Positions 46,167 to 54,872 of a DNA stretch of 64,000 bases are shown in pieces. Below the pieces are notes generated by a model that was given only the letters and a program-made list of their open reading frames with translations, was not told the DNA's origin and did not search any database. A program made the position numbers and the translations under genes. The stretch lies in contig AP024096.1 of assembly GCA_015099395.1 (NCBI GenBank), positions 8,473,485 to 8,537,484 of the forward strand. Direction: 5' to 3'. Positions within the stretch are counted from its first letter, which is position 1; every line of letters begins with the position of its first letter. The DNA comes from Ktedonobacteria bacterium brp13 (GTDB taxonomy: Bacteria > Chloroflexota > Ktedonobacteria > Ktedonobacterales > Ktedonobacteraceae).

Positions 46167-46513
46167 ATTCCTTATCCCCAAGTCGTTAAATTATCGCAGG
46201 CATTGTATCACATGACTTCACATGTGTCTATGTAACTCTGTGTTGTTTTACTTGTGAGCAAGGGGCCGCACACAGCATCATTTAAAATCATTATTGTCAA
46301 GACTTGCTGTTTTCGTTATACTTGCTTGCATACCTTCTCATTGTTATAGCGATAATCACAAGCAGAACGTGTTTTTTATTCATGAGTTAGCCTACTTCCA
46401 TACTATAAAAAGAGAACTATACATGTTGCCTTACGGCTACAGGCATAGTTTGTCGAGCGCAGGAGATTGCACATGATGAGTATGGTGTAGGGTAACGAGC
46501 AGGGAGGGCAATC
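46167..46513. other. 347-bp divergent intergenic region
   Basis: Separates the histidine kinase (minus) and the phosphatase (plus). It contains a good promoter for the plus strand at 46294-46322 and otherwise AT-rich sequence with no ORF carrying an SD. Confidence 0.5.
46294..46322 (+). promoter_or_regulatory. Sigma70-type promoter
   Basis: TTGTCA (46294-46299) and TATACT (46317-46322) with a 17-base spacer. It would start a transcript with a ~190-base leader before the phosphatase gene at 46514-46520. Confidence 0.5.
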
Positions 46514-46519
46514 TTGCTT

Positions 46520-47296
46520 ATGGCTGGTTCCACCTATGTAGTTGGGGATATTCATGGTCATCTACGTGTCCTTGAGCGCCTGTTACAGCAGGCACATCTC
46601 ATTGATGACACGCTGCACTGGTCCGGCGGTGAGGCCGTGCTCTGGTTTATTGGAGACCTGGTTGACCGTGGTCCTGATAGTATTGCCGTGGTTGATTTCG
46701 TAATGCGTTTGCAAGCAGAGGCGGTGTTGGTAGGAGGGTCTGTAGATAGTCTGCTGGGAAATCATGAGCTGTTAATGCTCGCGGCATATCGTTTTGGGCG
46801 TCGTTCAACTGGCCTGAGTAGTAACTTTATCATTCGCTGGCGACGCAATGGTGGTATGAAAAGCGATCTGGGCAAGCTTACGAAAGAGCACCTGGCCTGG
46901 TTCGCGGAACGCCCTCCACTTGCGCGTATCGGGAATGACCTGCTTGTCCATGCCGATGCTACTTTCTATACACGCTATGGTAATTCGTTGACCTCTGTCA
47001 ATGATACCTTTCGAAATCTCTTCAAGCATAGCGATGCTCTGGCCTGGGAAGAACTGATTGAAGCGTTCTCAATGCGCGGCGTCTTTATCAACACCTATGC
47101 CGGAGAAGAATTCATCGATCGTTTCTTGACTATTCTGGGCGGGCGTCGCATCATTCATGGACATACTCCCATCAGTACGATGATCGGAGGTCCTGCCAGG
47201 AAGGTTACGGAACCCTATACCTATGCCAATGGACGTTGTCTCAATGTGGATGGTGGTATCTATCTCGGAAGTTCGGGTTTTATCCATACATTGTAG
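46520..47296 (+). CDS. Calcineurin-like Ser/Thr metallophosphatase (PPP type)
   Basis: 258 residues of PPP fold. Motifs are complete: GDIHGH, GDLVDRG, GNHE (as LLGNHELLML) and the C-terminal IIHGHTPIST with metal His. This is the bacterial PrpA/PrpE-like branch, which dephosphorylates Ser/Thr (or Tyr) phosphoproteins or nucleotides such as Ap4A. With two Ser/Thr kinases ~12 kb upstream it could oppose them; that is inference. Start is ATG 46520; a TTG at 46514, with GGGAGGG at ideal distance, may be the real start and adds two residues. Confidence 0.9.
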   Translation: MAGSTYVVGDIHGHLRVLERLLQQAHLIDDTLHWSGGEAVLWFIGDLVDRGPDSIAVVDFVMRLQAEAVLVGGSVDSLLGNHELLMLAAYRFGRRSTGLSSNFIIRWRRNGGMKSDLGKLTKEHLAWFAERPPLARIGNDLLVHADATFYTRYGNSLTSVNDTFRNLFKHSDALAWEELIEAFSMRGVFINTYAGEEFIDRFLTILGGRRIIHGHTPISTMIGGPARKVTEPYTYANGRCLNVDGGIYLGSSGFIHTL

Positions 47297-47482
47297 CTTT
47301 GTTGTATACGCCAATTCCGTTCGTATCGATGCAGTGTTGCAGTGCTGGTTGTGCGCAATGTCGCCCACAGCCTCTCGTATTTTTAGCGCAAGGTGCAGCA
47401 TTCCTCTGTCCCATGCAAGTAGTACTATAGCGTCTTCGCTACCCCAATTTTCGTACTTTGTCTGAATTAGCTATAAAATATA

Positions 47483-47511
47483 TTGACAAATCGCAACTAT
47501 TTGAGTATATA
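47483..47511 (+). promoter_or_regulatory. Strong sigma70-type promoter of the archease-rtcB operon
   Basis: TTGACA (47483-47488), exact consensus, and TATATA (47506-47511) separated by 17 bases. The start of transcription would be near 47518, about 43 bases before the leader ORF. No other good promoter lies between here and rtcB. Confidence 0.75.
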
Positions 47512-47560
47512 TAACTATATAAACGTGTTTGAGCTTCAGCTAAGGAAAGGAAGGGTACAT

Positions 47561-47650
47561 ATGCAATCCAAATATGATGATTCCATCCATTATGTCATGT
47601 CAGCGGGATATGCATCTGCAAGTATGCATTGTACCTGCGGCACACACTGA
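47561..47650 (+). CDS. 29-residue leader ORF translationally coupled to archease
   Basis: ATG at 47561 preceded by a strong SD (GGAAAGGAAGGG, 6-8 bases upstream) opens a frame MQSKYDDSIHYVMSAGYA... ending CTCGTH with TGA at 47648-47650. The stop overlaps the archease ATG (TGATG, 47648-47652). The archease start has no SD of its own, so it appears to depend on translation of this leader. The peptide has no recognised family; its only features are two Cys (CTC) and several His. It may be a regulatory leader peptide. Confidence 0.7.
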   Translation: MQSKYDDSIHYVMSAGYASASMHCTCGTH

Positions 47651-48075
47651 TGGCGCGAAAGCCTTATGAAGTATTCGAGCACACGGCTGATATTGGTCTG
47701 CATGTGGAAGGCGAGACGCTACCTGAACTGTTTATCCATGCTGCACAGGGTATGGAGAGCTTGTTGGTAGAACCTACCGATGTACAGGCAATCATCAGTC
47801 GCGAGATCAGCGTTGAGGGGCACGATCAACTATCGCTACTTATTGCCTGGCTCAATGCACTGATTTTCCTCTTCGATACTGAATATCTCCTCTTTCGCGA
47901 CTTCACGATCGACACTCTTACGGAGAGCAAGGTTAGTGGTCGAGCGACTGGCGAAGTTTACGACTCGCAACGTCATGCCTTGGGTTGTGCTATTAAGGCG
48001 GTTACCTGGCACGAGGCGGATGTTACACGCACGGCAGATAATGGGTATCATGCCAGTCTCATCTTCGACCTATAG
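47650..48075 (+). CDS. Archease, RtcB cofactor
   Basis: 141 residues, family length. The archease hallmarks YEVFEHTADIGLHVEGETLP, LIAWLNALIFLFDTEYLLF and AIKAVTWHEADV (with metal-site Asp/His) and the C-terminal SLIFDL are present. Archease stimulates RtcB guanylation and multiple turnover of RNA ligation. It lies between a leader ORF and rtcB on one likely transcript, a gene order seen in many archaea and bacteria. ATG 47650 is the start of homology; it overlaps the leader stop. Confidence 0.95.
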   Translation: MARKPYEVFEHTADIGLHVEGETLPELFIHAAQGMESLLVEPTDVQAIISREISVEGHDQLSLLIAWLNALIFLFDTEYLLFRDFTIDTLTESKVSGRATGEVYDSQRHALGCAIKAVTWHEADVTRTADNGYHASLIFDL

Positions 48076-48194
48076 TAAAAGGGCGCGTGCTGCGGAGGCA
48101 GTCCTTTTTCCTTGCTACACATCTACACCTACAAACACAATACTTCCCCCCGTTGCCTACCTGGTTAAAAAATAGAGAAAGAGGAAAAACTGTT

Positions 48195-49649
48195 TTGAGT
48201 CAGAAGATACCTTTAGAGCGTATAGACTCCACACGCTGGCGTATCCCTCAGCGTTTCGACCCTGCCATGCGTGTTCCTGGCATTGTTTATGGTGATGATG
48301 AATTGATCCAACTTATGCTTGGTGATAATGCATTACAGCAGGTCGTCAACGTAGCAGCGTTACCAGGAATAGTCGGTTATGTATTAGGGATGCCTGATAT
48401 TCATTGGGGCTATGGTTTCCCAGTTGGTGGTGTGGCTGCCACCGATGCCGAGACTGGTGTGATTTCTCCTGGGGGTATCGGCTTTGATATTAACTGTGGT
48501 GTGCGGTTAATGGCCACAGATTTACTGTATGATCAGGTGAAAGGTCGTGCTGATAATCTGGCCGATGTACTCTTTAAGCGTTTACCGTCGGGTGTTGGTG
48601 GGGATGGTATGCGCCTGCTGAGTCGCGATGAGATGCGCGCTGTCACGCTGCAAGGAGCGGCCTGGGCGGTCGAAGAGGGGTATGGATTACCCGAAGATCT
48701 GGATGTGACAGAAGAGCGAGGTTGTCTGGCAGGAGCGATGCCAGAGGCGGTAAGCCAGCAGGCCTGGACGCGAGGTCTCAAACAACTGGGCAGTCTGGGT
48801 TCGGGCAATCATTTTTGTGAGATCCAGGTAGTCGATCATATCTACGACCAACGCGCTGCAGATGCGATGGGTATCGGGCGCAAGGGGCAGGTGGTTGCTT
48901 CTCTCCATTGTGGTTCGCGAGGATTTGGACATCAGATAGCCGAGGATTTTACGAAATTGGCAGAATCGAAGCAGAAGGAATACGGTTTTGAATTGGCTGA
49001 TCGCCAGTTGGCGTGTTTACCGTTACAATCCCAGGAGGGACAGGCGTACCTGGGAGCTATGAAGTGTGCAGCCAATTTCGCCTGGGCTAATCGCCAATTG
49101 CTGATGGATGGTGTCCGAAAGTCTTTTGCTGAGATCTTTGGCCGCAAAGCACGTGTCAAAGATCTGCCACTGGTCTATGACGTTTGCCATAATATTGCCA
49201 AGATGGAAGAGTACGAGATCGATGGCCAAATGAAGCGTGTCTGTGTGCATCGTAAAGGAGCCACACGCGCGTTTCCGGCAGGACATCCTGCACTGCCAGA
49301 GAAATATCGTGAGATTGGACAACCTGTCTTTATCCCAGGTGATATGGGACGCTATTCCTTTATGCTGGTTGGTGCTCCGGGATCCATGGAACAAAGCTTT
49401 GGTTCGTGTTGCCATGGTGCGGGTCGCCGCATGAGCCGTACCGCTGCTAAGAAGTCCGTGGAGAGTCATGAACTGCTGGAGCAGTTAGCCAAGAAAGGCA
49501 TTACCGTACGTGTCCACAGCAAAAACCTATTGGCTGAAGAGGCTCCGCAAGCATATAAGGATGCGCAGCAAGTGGTCAATGTGGTACATAATGCCGGCCT
49601 TGCAACTCTAGTTGTACGACTCAAGCCATTAATTGTTGTCAAAGGGTAG
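48195..49649 (+). CDS. rtcB: RNA-splicing ligase RtcB
   Basis: 484 residues. Joins 2',3'-cyclic phosphate or 3'-phosphate and 5'-OH RNA ends using GTP and Mn2+. The fold's signatures are complete: PDIHWGYGFPVGGVAATD, PGGIGFDINCGVRLM, GSLGSGNHFCEIQVV, LHCGSRGFGHQIAEDF, the guanylated His in FGSCCHGAGRRMSR region and VHRKGATRAFPAG. Start: the frame runs back to 48087 but homology begins at SQKIPLERID; a TTG at 48195 has GAGG 10 bases before it. 119 bases after archease, with only a weak hairpin between, so in the same operon. Confidence 0.96.
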   Translation: MSQKIPLERIDSTRWRIPQRFDPAMRVPGIVYGDDELIQLMLGDNALQQVVNVAALPGIVGYVLGMPDIHWGYGFPVGGVAATDAETGVISPGGIGFDINCGVRLMATDLLYDQVKGRADNLADVLFKRLPSGVGGDGMRLLSRDEMRAVTLQGAAWAVEEGYGLPEDLDVTEERGCLAGAMPEAVSQQAWTRGLKQLGSLGSGNHFCEIQVVDHIYDQRAADAMGIGRKGQVVASLHCGSRGFGHQIAEDFTKLAESKQKEYGFELADRQLACLPLQSQEGQAYLGAMKCAANFAWANRQLLMDGVRKSFAEIFGRKARVKDLPLVYDVCHNIAKMEEYEIDGQMKRVCVHRKGATRAFPAGHPALPEKYREIGQPVFIPGDMGRYSFMLVGAPGSMEQSFGSCCHGAGRRMSRTAAKKSVESHELLEQLAKKGITVRVHSKNLLAEEAPQAYKDAQQVVNVVHNAGLATLVVRLKPLIVVKG

Positions 49650-49658
49650 TCGTAAAAC

Positions 49659-49704
49659 AGAGGCAGCTGTGTGGATGTAAATAGCTCTTCCCTCAGCTGT
49701 CTCT
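49659..49704 (+). terminator. Hairpin after rtcB
   Basis: agaggcagctg (49659-49669) pairs with cagctgtctct (49694-49704) with one G-T mismatch around a 24-base loop. It lies 10 bases past the rtcB stop and before a convergent gene. A weak T-stretch follows only (attact). Confidence 0.5.
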
Positions 49705-49734
49705 ATTACTGAGCTAAAAAGGGTTATGAATGGG

Positions 49735-50154
49735 TCAATTATTTCCTTCATCATAGTCATCATCTTCTTCTATCTCCAGATGTTGTAATCGCTCATGAAG
49801 TACTTGCACGTCGGCGTTGGTCAGGCCCGCTTTATGGTAACGTTGTGCTAGCAACTGATCATAGCGCCCATCAGCGCTGCTATGAGCTGTCACGATCTCA
49901 GCAAATGAGCGTAGTAGTACCTCCTCGTTTTGTCCGAATGTCGCATAGTTGCCTGCTGAACCGCCAACACTGACTGCAAAGCGTCGGCATGCTGCTAGCC
50001 TGCGTACCACACGTGTTTCGTCGTTACGCAACTCCACCAGTTTGTCTTGTTGCTCCTGCTTATCAAATGGTGTTTGCTCTTCAGGCTTACCGGATTCCGA
50101 GAATCTCCCCAGCTCAAATTGATCTGCCATTCCTGTTGCACCCTTCTTACTCAT
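49735..50154 (-). CDS. Hypothetical protein, acidic tail
   Basis: 139 residues (or 131 from ATG 50130, which has GAAGGG upstream). The middle region (KLVELRNDETRVVRRLAACR) is basic and helical; the C-terminus is strongly acidic (HLEIEEDDDYDEGNN). A faint likeness of RVVRRLAACRRFAVSVGG to ribosomal protein S5 was considered and not accepted. No function assigned. It converges with rtcB. Confidence 0.55.
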   Translation of the reverse strand: MSKKGATGMADQFELGRFSESGKPEEQTPFDKQEQQDKLVELRNDETRVVRRLAACRRFAVSVGGSAGNYATFGQNEEVLLRSFAEIVTAHSSADGRYDQLLAQRYHKAGLTNADVQVLHERLQHLEIEEDDDYDEGNN

Positions 50155-50288
50155 TTAAATATTGCTGTTGCTACTGAGATGCATCATGAGGATAACATAG
50201 TGAGCGAGCTTGCCGCAATCCCTGGAATAAGCATGAAGCAAGAATTAGATCTATGTTTGTCTGTCTATCATATTGTTGGTCGCCTGGT

Positions 50289-50757
50289 CTACGAGCCAGG
50301 CTCAACCTGTTGTATCTGCCCATCTTGTATCCGCAGTACACGATCTGCGATCTCGACGATATGAGGATCGTGTGTCGCAATCAGCAGACCAGCCTGGGTG
50401 TCATGCGCAATGCTGCTCAACAGTTTGATAATGGTCTGTCCGGTAAGCGGATCAAGGTTGCCTGTAGGCTCGTCTGCGACGAGGAAACGTGGTTTGTGTA
50501 CGAGGGCACGTGCCAGGGCTACTCGTTGTTGTTCGCCACTGTGAATGGGAAGTGGAAGATTGGAGAAAATCTTGCAGGCTAGCGGTATTGGCAATGTTTG
50601 CATATATCGGTGCAGCTGAAACAACAATAGTTGTGATGGTCAAACTTACACCCAATACGAGTAGTATGCGTGCGTTTTGCTTCAAAAGCCAGAAAGCTAA
50701 TGTAAATAATGATGGGATGTTAGTTGTGTGTCGAGGAGGCTTTGCAAGGTTGTGCAT
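50289..50757 (-). pseudogene. Relic of a FtsX-type ABC transporter (permease N-terminus fused to ATPase C-terminus)
   Basis: Two fragments of one transporter remain on the minus strand. First (from 50757, ~90 codons) comes an N-terminal permease piece with one membrane helix (ILLVLGVSLTITTIVVSAAP) and the start of the outer domain. In another frame follows the second half of a MacB/LolD-type ATPase (to 50289): SGEQQRVALARAL, FLVADEPTGNLDP and LIATHDPHIVEIADRVL, without Walker A. The middle of the locus is deleted, so neither protein can work. Confidence 0.85.
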
Positions 50758-50996
50758 CGAAAAGTCCCTTTTTCAATATAATAAATTTTAAATATTGGTG
50801 TGCAAATGTGCGATTTTTTCTCTTTCTTATTATACGACTTCGCTCTTCTTCTTATCACATATATGTGTGAGCTAATAGTAGTACGAAGAATAGGGATATC
50901 TCTATTTTAGAGAATTATCTTTTCTATTTTAGAGACGATGGATAAGAGATAATAATTATTAGCTGTCTCTATCCTTCTCCAACAGTTAGCATTCCT

Positions 50997-51869
50997 TTAA
51001 TTGTGTAAGAAATCTTGTATATAGCGATTAACCTGTTCTGGTTGTTCTTGTTGTACCCAGTGACCGCTAGTCGAGATACGTTTGACCGAGATCGCTGGCA
51101 CCCAGCGCTCAAGTCCTTGCGTAAGTGCAATGTCTAATGCGATATCTTGTTCACCCCAGATAAGCAATGTCGGGATCATGATCTTCTGTTTAATATTCTT
51201 TTCACCAAACATCTTGAATGGATGATGGAAGATAGAGCGATAATAGTTAATGCTTGCATGAAGTGCACCAGGTTTGCTCATCGCCACTCTAAAGTGCTCC
51301 AGGACTTCAGGCGGAAAGGCTGTTTTTTGCACCGCAGCAGTAGAGATCATAGAGGTGATCAGTGCGGCGTGGTTACGTCCAAGCATATATTCTGGTAACC
51401 AGGGTATCTGAAACGCAAAGGCATACCAACTCTTACGTAACTGCTTCCATGTTCGCAATTCACGTTGGAAGGCGGCGGGATGAGGAGCATTAAGTACGAT
51501 GAGCCGCTCGGTCAGAGATGGATAGCTGATTGCGAATGCCCATGCGAGCACTCCTCCCCAGTCATGACCGACAATGATAGCCTTCTCCTGTCCCAATCCT
51601 TTGATGAGACCCACAATATCACGTAAGAGTGTAGGGATATCATACCCTCCGCGTGGTTTATCTGAATCGTTATAACCTCTCAGATCAGGTGCAACAACCT
51701 GGTAACCGGCATCAGCCAGGAAGGGTATCTGATAGCGCCAGGAATACCAGAACTCGGGGAATCCATGCAAAAGCATGATCAATGGGCCTTTTCCTTGTGT
51801 CACATAATGCAGGCGTACACCATTTGTAAGGATATCGTGATGCTGCCAGGTTTTAGCTTGTTGTGTCAT
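50997..51869 (-). CDS. Alpha/beta hydrolase, epoxide-hydrolase-like
   Basis: 290 residues. Oxyanion motif HGFPEFWYSWRYQIP, nucleophile Asp (not Ser) in IIVGHDWGGVLAWAFA, acid Asp in IWGEQDIALD and catalytic His in TSGHWVQQEQPEQV: the pattern of soluble epoxide hydrolases, close to haloalkane dehalogenases. The cap has the Tyr-containing YYRSIF segment. It hydrolyses epoxides or related substrates in the cytoplasm; natural substrate unknown. ATG 51869 has AGAGGGAA 8 bases upstream; the longer frame (to 51953) overlaps the GNAT gene and is not preferred. Confidence 0.9.
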   Translation of the reverse strand: MTQQAKTWQHHDILTNGVRLHYVTQGKGPLIMLLHGFPEFWYSWRYQIPFLADAGYQVVAPDLRGYNDSDKPRGGYDIPTLLRDIVGLIKGLGQEKAIIVGHDWGGVLAWAFAISYPSLTERLIVLNAPHPAAFQRELRTWKQLRKSWYAFAFQIPWLPEYMLGRNHAALITSMISTAAVQKTAFPPEVLEHFRVAMSKPGALHASINYYRSIFHHPFKMFGEKNIKQKIMIPTLLIWGEQDIALDIALTQGLERWVPAISVKRISTSGHWVQQEQPEQVNRYIQDFLHN

Positions 51870-51936
51870 AAATAAGATTCCCTCTTGAGCAACTAATGAT
51901 AAGGCATAGACCCTTACGCTTATACTATGTATAACG

Positions 51937-52764
51937 CTACTGTATAGTTTCAATAGTTGTTGAACTGGAGAACGTTATCTTTACCATTTTGTGCTCACTG
52001 ATAAAGCCTGCTTTTTCTATGGCTTTCTTTGAAGCATGATTATCAACGCTACACGAACAGATAGGTTTCCAGCCTGCTGCATAACAGTGTTTCTTTAGTT
52101 GCATGAGTGTAAAGCTACCCACACCTCTTCCTCGATATGATCGAGCCACTACCATGCCCAGATCGGTGTAGGGTGTTTGTTTCTGGCTGGGAATGCATTC
52201 TCCTGTGGTTATCAATGTCTGTTGAGCATATCCTACAAAGAGCTCCGCACGCTTAAGGCGTTTGCGTAGAAACGCCTCAAGCTCCTCTCCTGCTCCTTCT
52301 ATGTTCGCCTGATAAAAGCGCATAATCTCATTCAGCTCTCTCTCTTCAGCTTTTCTGAAGCTGCTAATGCCGAGGTTAGATGGCGGTTCGATATGTTTGT
52401 GATCGTGGAAGAGATACACATGAGGTGTACTGCTTACCTGAAGATCAAGACATAAAGAGAGATACAGGGGTTCTATTGTGCCTGCAATAGCATACTGAAT
52501 ATCATTGGTTGCGATAACCCAACGAAAAATATCTTGTGCCCTATGTTGATACCTTTCTAGAAGGTAAAAGCGTAGTAGATAATTGTCAGCGTCTACGCAG
52601 TAATATCCTGCAAATTGCTCCTCATCTTGTATCATCCAAAAAGTCGAATGTGCAATTATCGCACCCTCCCACCATCCATCTGCTGGCGCGACCAGCGTAC
52701 GTAGATAGTCATCCCGTAGCTGTTGTATCGTATTTAAATCCTTGAGTCGAATACATGTAATCAT
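51937..52764 (-). CDS. GNAT-family N-acetyltransferase
   Basis: 275 residues. The C-terminal half is a GNAT domain: LGMVVARSYRGRGVGSFTLM (acetyl-CoA loop RGRGVG) and SVDNHASKKAIEKAGFISEH. The N-terminal half (TIQQLRDDYLRTLVAPADGWW onward) is a second GNAT-like fold without the CoA loop, as in two-domain GNATs. Acceptor unknown. It is 67 bases upstream of the epoxide-hydrolase-like gene and may share its transcript. Confidence 0.85.
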   Translation of the reverse strand: MITCIRLKDLNTIQQLRDDYLRTLVAPADGWWEGAIIAHSTFWMIQDEEQFAGYYCVDADNYLLRFYLLERYQHRAQDIFRWVIATNDIQYAIAGTIEPLYLSLCLDLQVSSTPHVYLFHDHKHIEPPSNLGISSFRKAEERELNEIMRFYQANIEGAGEELEAFLRKRLKRAELFVGYAQQTLITTGECIPSQKQTPYTDLGMVVARSYRGRGVGSFTLMQLKKHCYAAGWKPICSCSVDNHASKKAIEKAGFISEHKMVKITFSSSTTIETIQ

Positions 52765-52893
52765 TGAAAGAGTAGAGAACCTTTCTGTTACTTACCTGGC
52801 TTATGATATTTCAATAGTATATTAACGATACAACATATATTGGACGCATCATAGTATTTTGTGTGTGTGTTTCAAGACTATTAGTCTCTTTAC

Positions 52894-54600
52894 TTACATA
52901 TCTTGCTGGGAACCAAATACTCTCTGTGCAGCGGCTCGGAGTCGCTGAGACCATTTTGTGCGAGTTGTTACAATGCTACCCTTCTTATTTGATTGCTCAT
53001 AATAATTGAGCGCAGTCCGTGCCGCTGCTCTTATATAGCAGTGTCCATCCTGAGTGAGCGATTGTAACGTCTTTTGTGAAGTTTTTGGATGTCTGGTTAC
53101 CAGATAGCGATCTTCCCAAAACGGTGAGTTCGTAAACTCTTCCACAATAGCTGCTGGAAATGTAAGATAGTATTGATTGAATGCTTTGCGATACCAGGCT
53201 GGCAGGCTATTTGTTCTAACCAGCGAGCGTATCCTTTGCTGCATCAGGTCGATCAATGGCTGATGCTTATGCTGTAACATCACCGGATGCTTGTAAATAC
53301 GGAACCAGAGTGCATGGTCTTGCATCTCAACTGCTTTTGCTAAAACATCTATTGGTGTGTGCGGATTTGCGGTGAGTCCTAACCATATCCCTTTGCACTT
53401 CTCCTGAGAGAGGGTGCGTAGAATATCGACTGCTGTACGTTTGTGGGCAGCAACGGCGCTACGTACCTGTTCGTCTCCATGGTGTGCTAGATAAGCCAGT
53501 TGTTCTGTTGTCGCTCGAGGATTATGTGCGATGCCATACCACACCTCCATACTCCCTGTTTGGAGTAGCGTTGCAAGTAGGGCTGGTGGCGTGCGTGGGT
53601 TTGCTGCCAGGGCTTTCCGTACGTTAGTTGCGTCACTCGCCAGGTGTGTAGCTGTATACGCTGGTAGACTGGCATTACTGCTTAAACCTGCTCTTACGCG
53701 CTCTGAATCGTCCTTAAGTAATGTCTCAATGACGTCTTCTGGCAAGAGCTGAAGTTTCTCCGATGGTAGCTGAGGGTTAGTGGCAATCGAACGACGTACC
53801 TTTCTTTGTTGCTGCCTTGAAAATTGCGACAAGATAGTTAAAGGCATCCACAAATGATGCGCGGCCTCGGCATGAATGTGTGCATCTGGTGTAATTGCAA
53901 ATTTGTTGAGCACCCTTCTAGCAATTGGGTTGTAGGAAGAGATTACAAGTTGCTGCTCTTGTGGTGTTGCAGTAGCAATGAAGCGGTCCCATTGTATTTG
54001 GAGCATCGGAACAGTTTGTGGAAACAGTAAGAGAAAAAGGATAAAAAGTGAGTTCTCACATGGTGTATCGATCAGCTTCGAGTGAGGTATCCTTCTGAGA
54101 TGCTGCTCGAAAGCCTGTGCAACCTGCTGCTGCCAACCATGATTAACTTCACCATACAATATAACATGCATTGCGGCTGCATCTCTTAATCGTGGATTCC
54201 ATGAATACAATGATTGGTTTTTGATCTGTTGTAACCAGGCGAGAGGAATTTCTTCAAAACGTAGCAAACTCATCAAAGAATCCGGCGGAATTTTTTTGAT
54301 GCTACCTGGTTGCATGATAACAAGAGAGATAATCGGGTTATCTAGAAATTCTGCCGGAAACTCTTGTGCCAGAATGAATAAAGTGTCTATCGGGGTATTG
54401 GAATTTTTTGCGATGGCTTGCCTGACAGCGAAATCGGTGTTCTGGCTGAGCTGGGTAAGTATAGGTGCTGATGTCGCAGGGTTAGCGACCACCAGGGGTG
54501 TGAGTTGGTAATATTGAGCAAGTTCAGTTAGTCGATCCGGGCTTGTATTTATATCAGTCGCTTCATGGATAAAAGATAAAGGAAACTCTTCATTGATCAT
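52894..54600 (-). CDS. Leucine-rich repeat variant (LRV/HEAT-like) repeat protein
   Basis: 568 residues built of ~24-residue helical repeats of the LRV pattern, for example ALAANPRTPPALLATLLQTG, GIAHNPRATTEQLAYLAHHG and GLTANPHTPIDVLAKAVEMQ; the NPxTPxxxLxxL core repeats from about residue 15 to 120 and 290 to 420, with less regular repeats between and after. No signal peptide, no Cys cluster like the Fe-S site of the Azotobacter LRV protein, and no catalytic motif. Likely a scaffold for protein binding. It stands alone. Confidence 0.82.
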   Translation of the reverse strand: MINEEFPLSFIHEATDINTSPDRLTELAQYYQLTPLVVANPATSAPILTQLSQNTDFAVRQAIAKNSNTPIDTLFILAQEFPAEFLDNPIISLVIMQPGSIKKIPPDSLMSLLRFEEIPLAWLQQIKNQSLYSWNPRLRDAAAMHVILYGEVNHGWQQQVAQAFEQHLRRIPHSKLIDTPCENSLFILFLLLFPQTVPMLQIQWDRFIATATPQEQQLVISSYNPIARRVLNKFAITPDAHIHAEAAHHLWMPLTILSQFSRQQQRKVRRSIATNPQLPSEKLQLLPEDVIETLLKDDSERVRAGLSSNASLPAYTATHLASDATNVRKALAANPRTPPALLATLLQTGSMEVWYGIAHNPRATTEQLAYLAHHGDEQVRSAVAAHKRTAVDILRTLSQEKCKGIWLGLTANPHTPIDVLAKAVEMQDHALWFRIYKHPVMLQHKHQPLIDLMQQRIRSLVRTNSLPAWYRKAFNQYYLTFPAAIVEEFTNSPFWEDRYLVTRHPKTSQKTLQSLTQDGHCYIRAAARTALNYYEQSNKKGSIVTTRTKWSQRLRAAAQRVFGSQQDM

Positions 54601-54872
54601 ATTGTATCTTTCTTATAAACCACATCTGCATTGATCAGTGAAACTGATGTAATTCACTATAATACAGTGAAAAATCTTTGTCAACAAGCAGATGCTGTAT
54701 TTTTAAAGAAGAGTCTATTGATACAAATTTGGAACTGCTTATAAGTGATGGTTAATATAGGAAGAAGGAGCGATGAGAGAGGCGATCAGGAGTCAAACCT
54801 GATATTGGCATTAATGTAATGGTTCTTTAAGTTCATGTGCCTGGATCTCTCTCCTGGCTCCTTTTCATATCT

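Noticed and set aside
49735..50154. Diverged ribosomal protein S5 paralog
   Set aside because: Only a short run (RVVRRLAACRRF) resembles S5; the glycine-rich RNA-binding loop and the C-terminal domain are missing.
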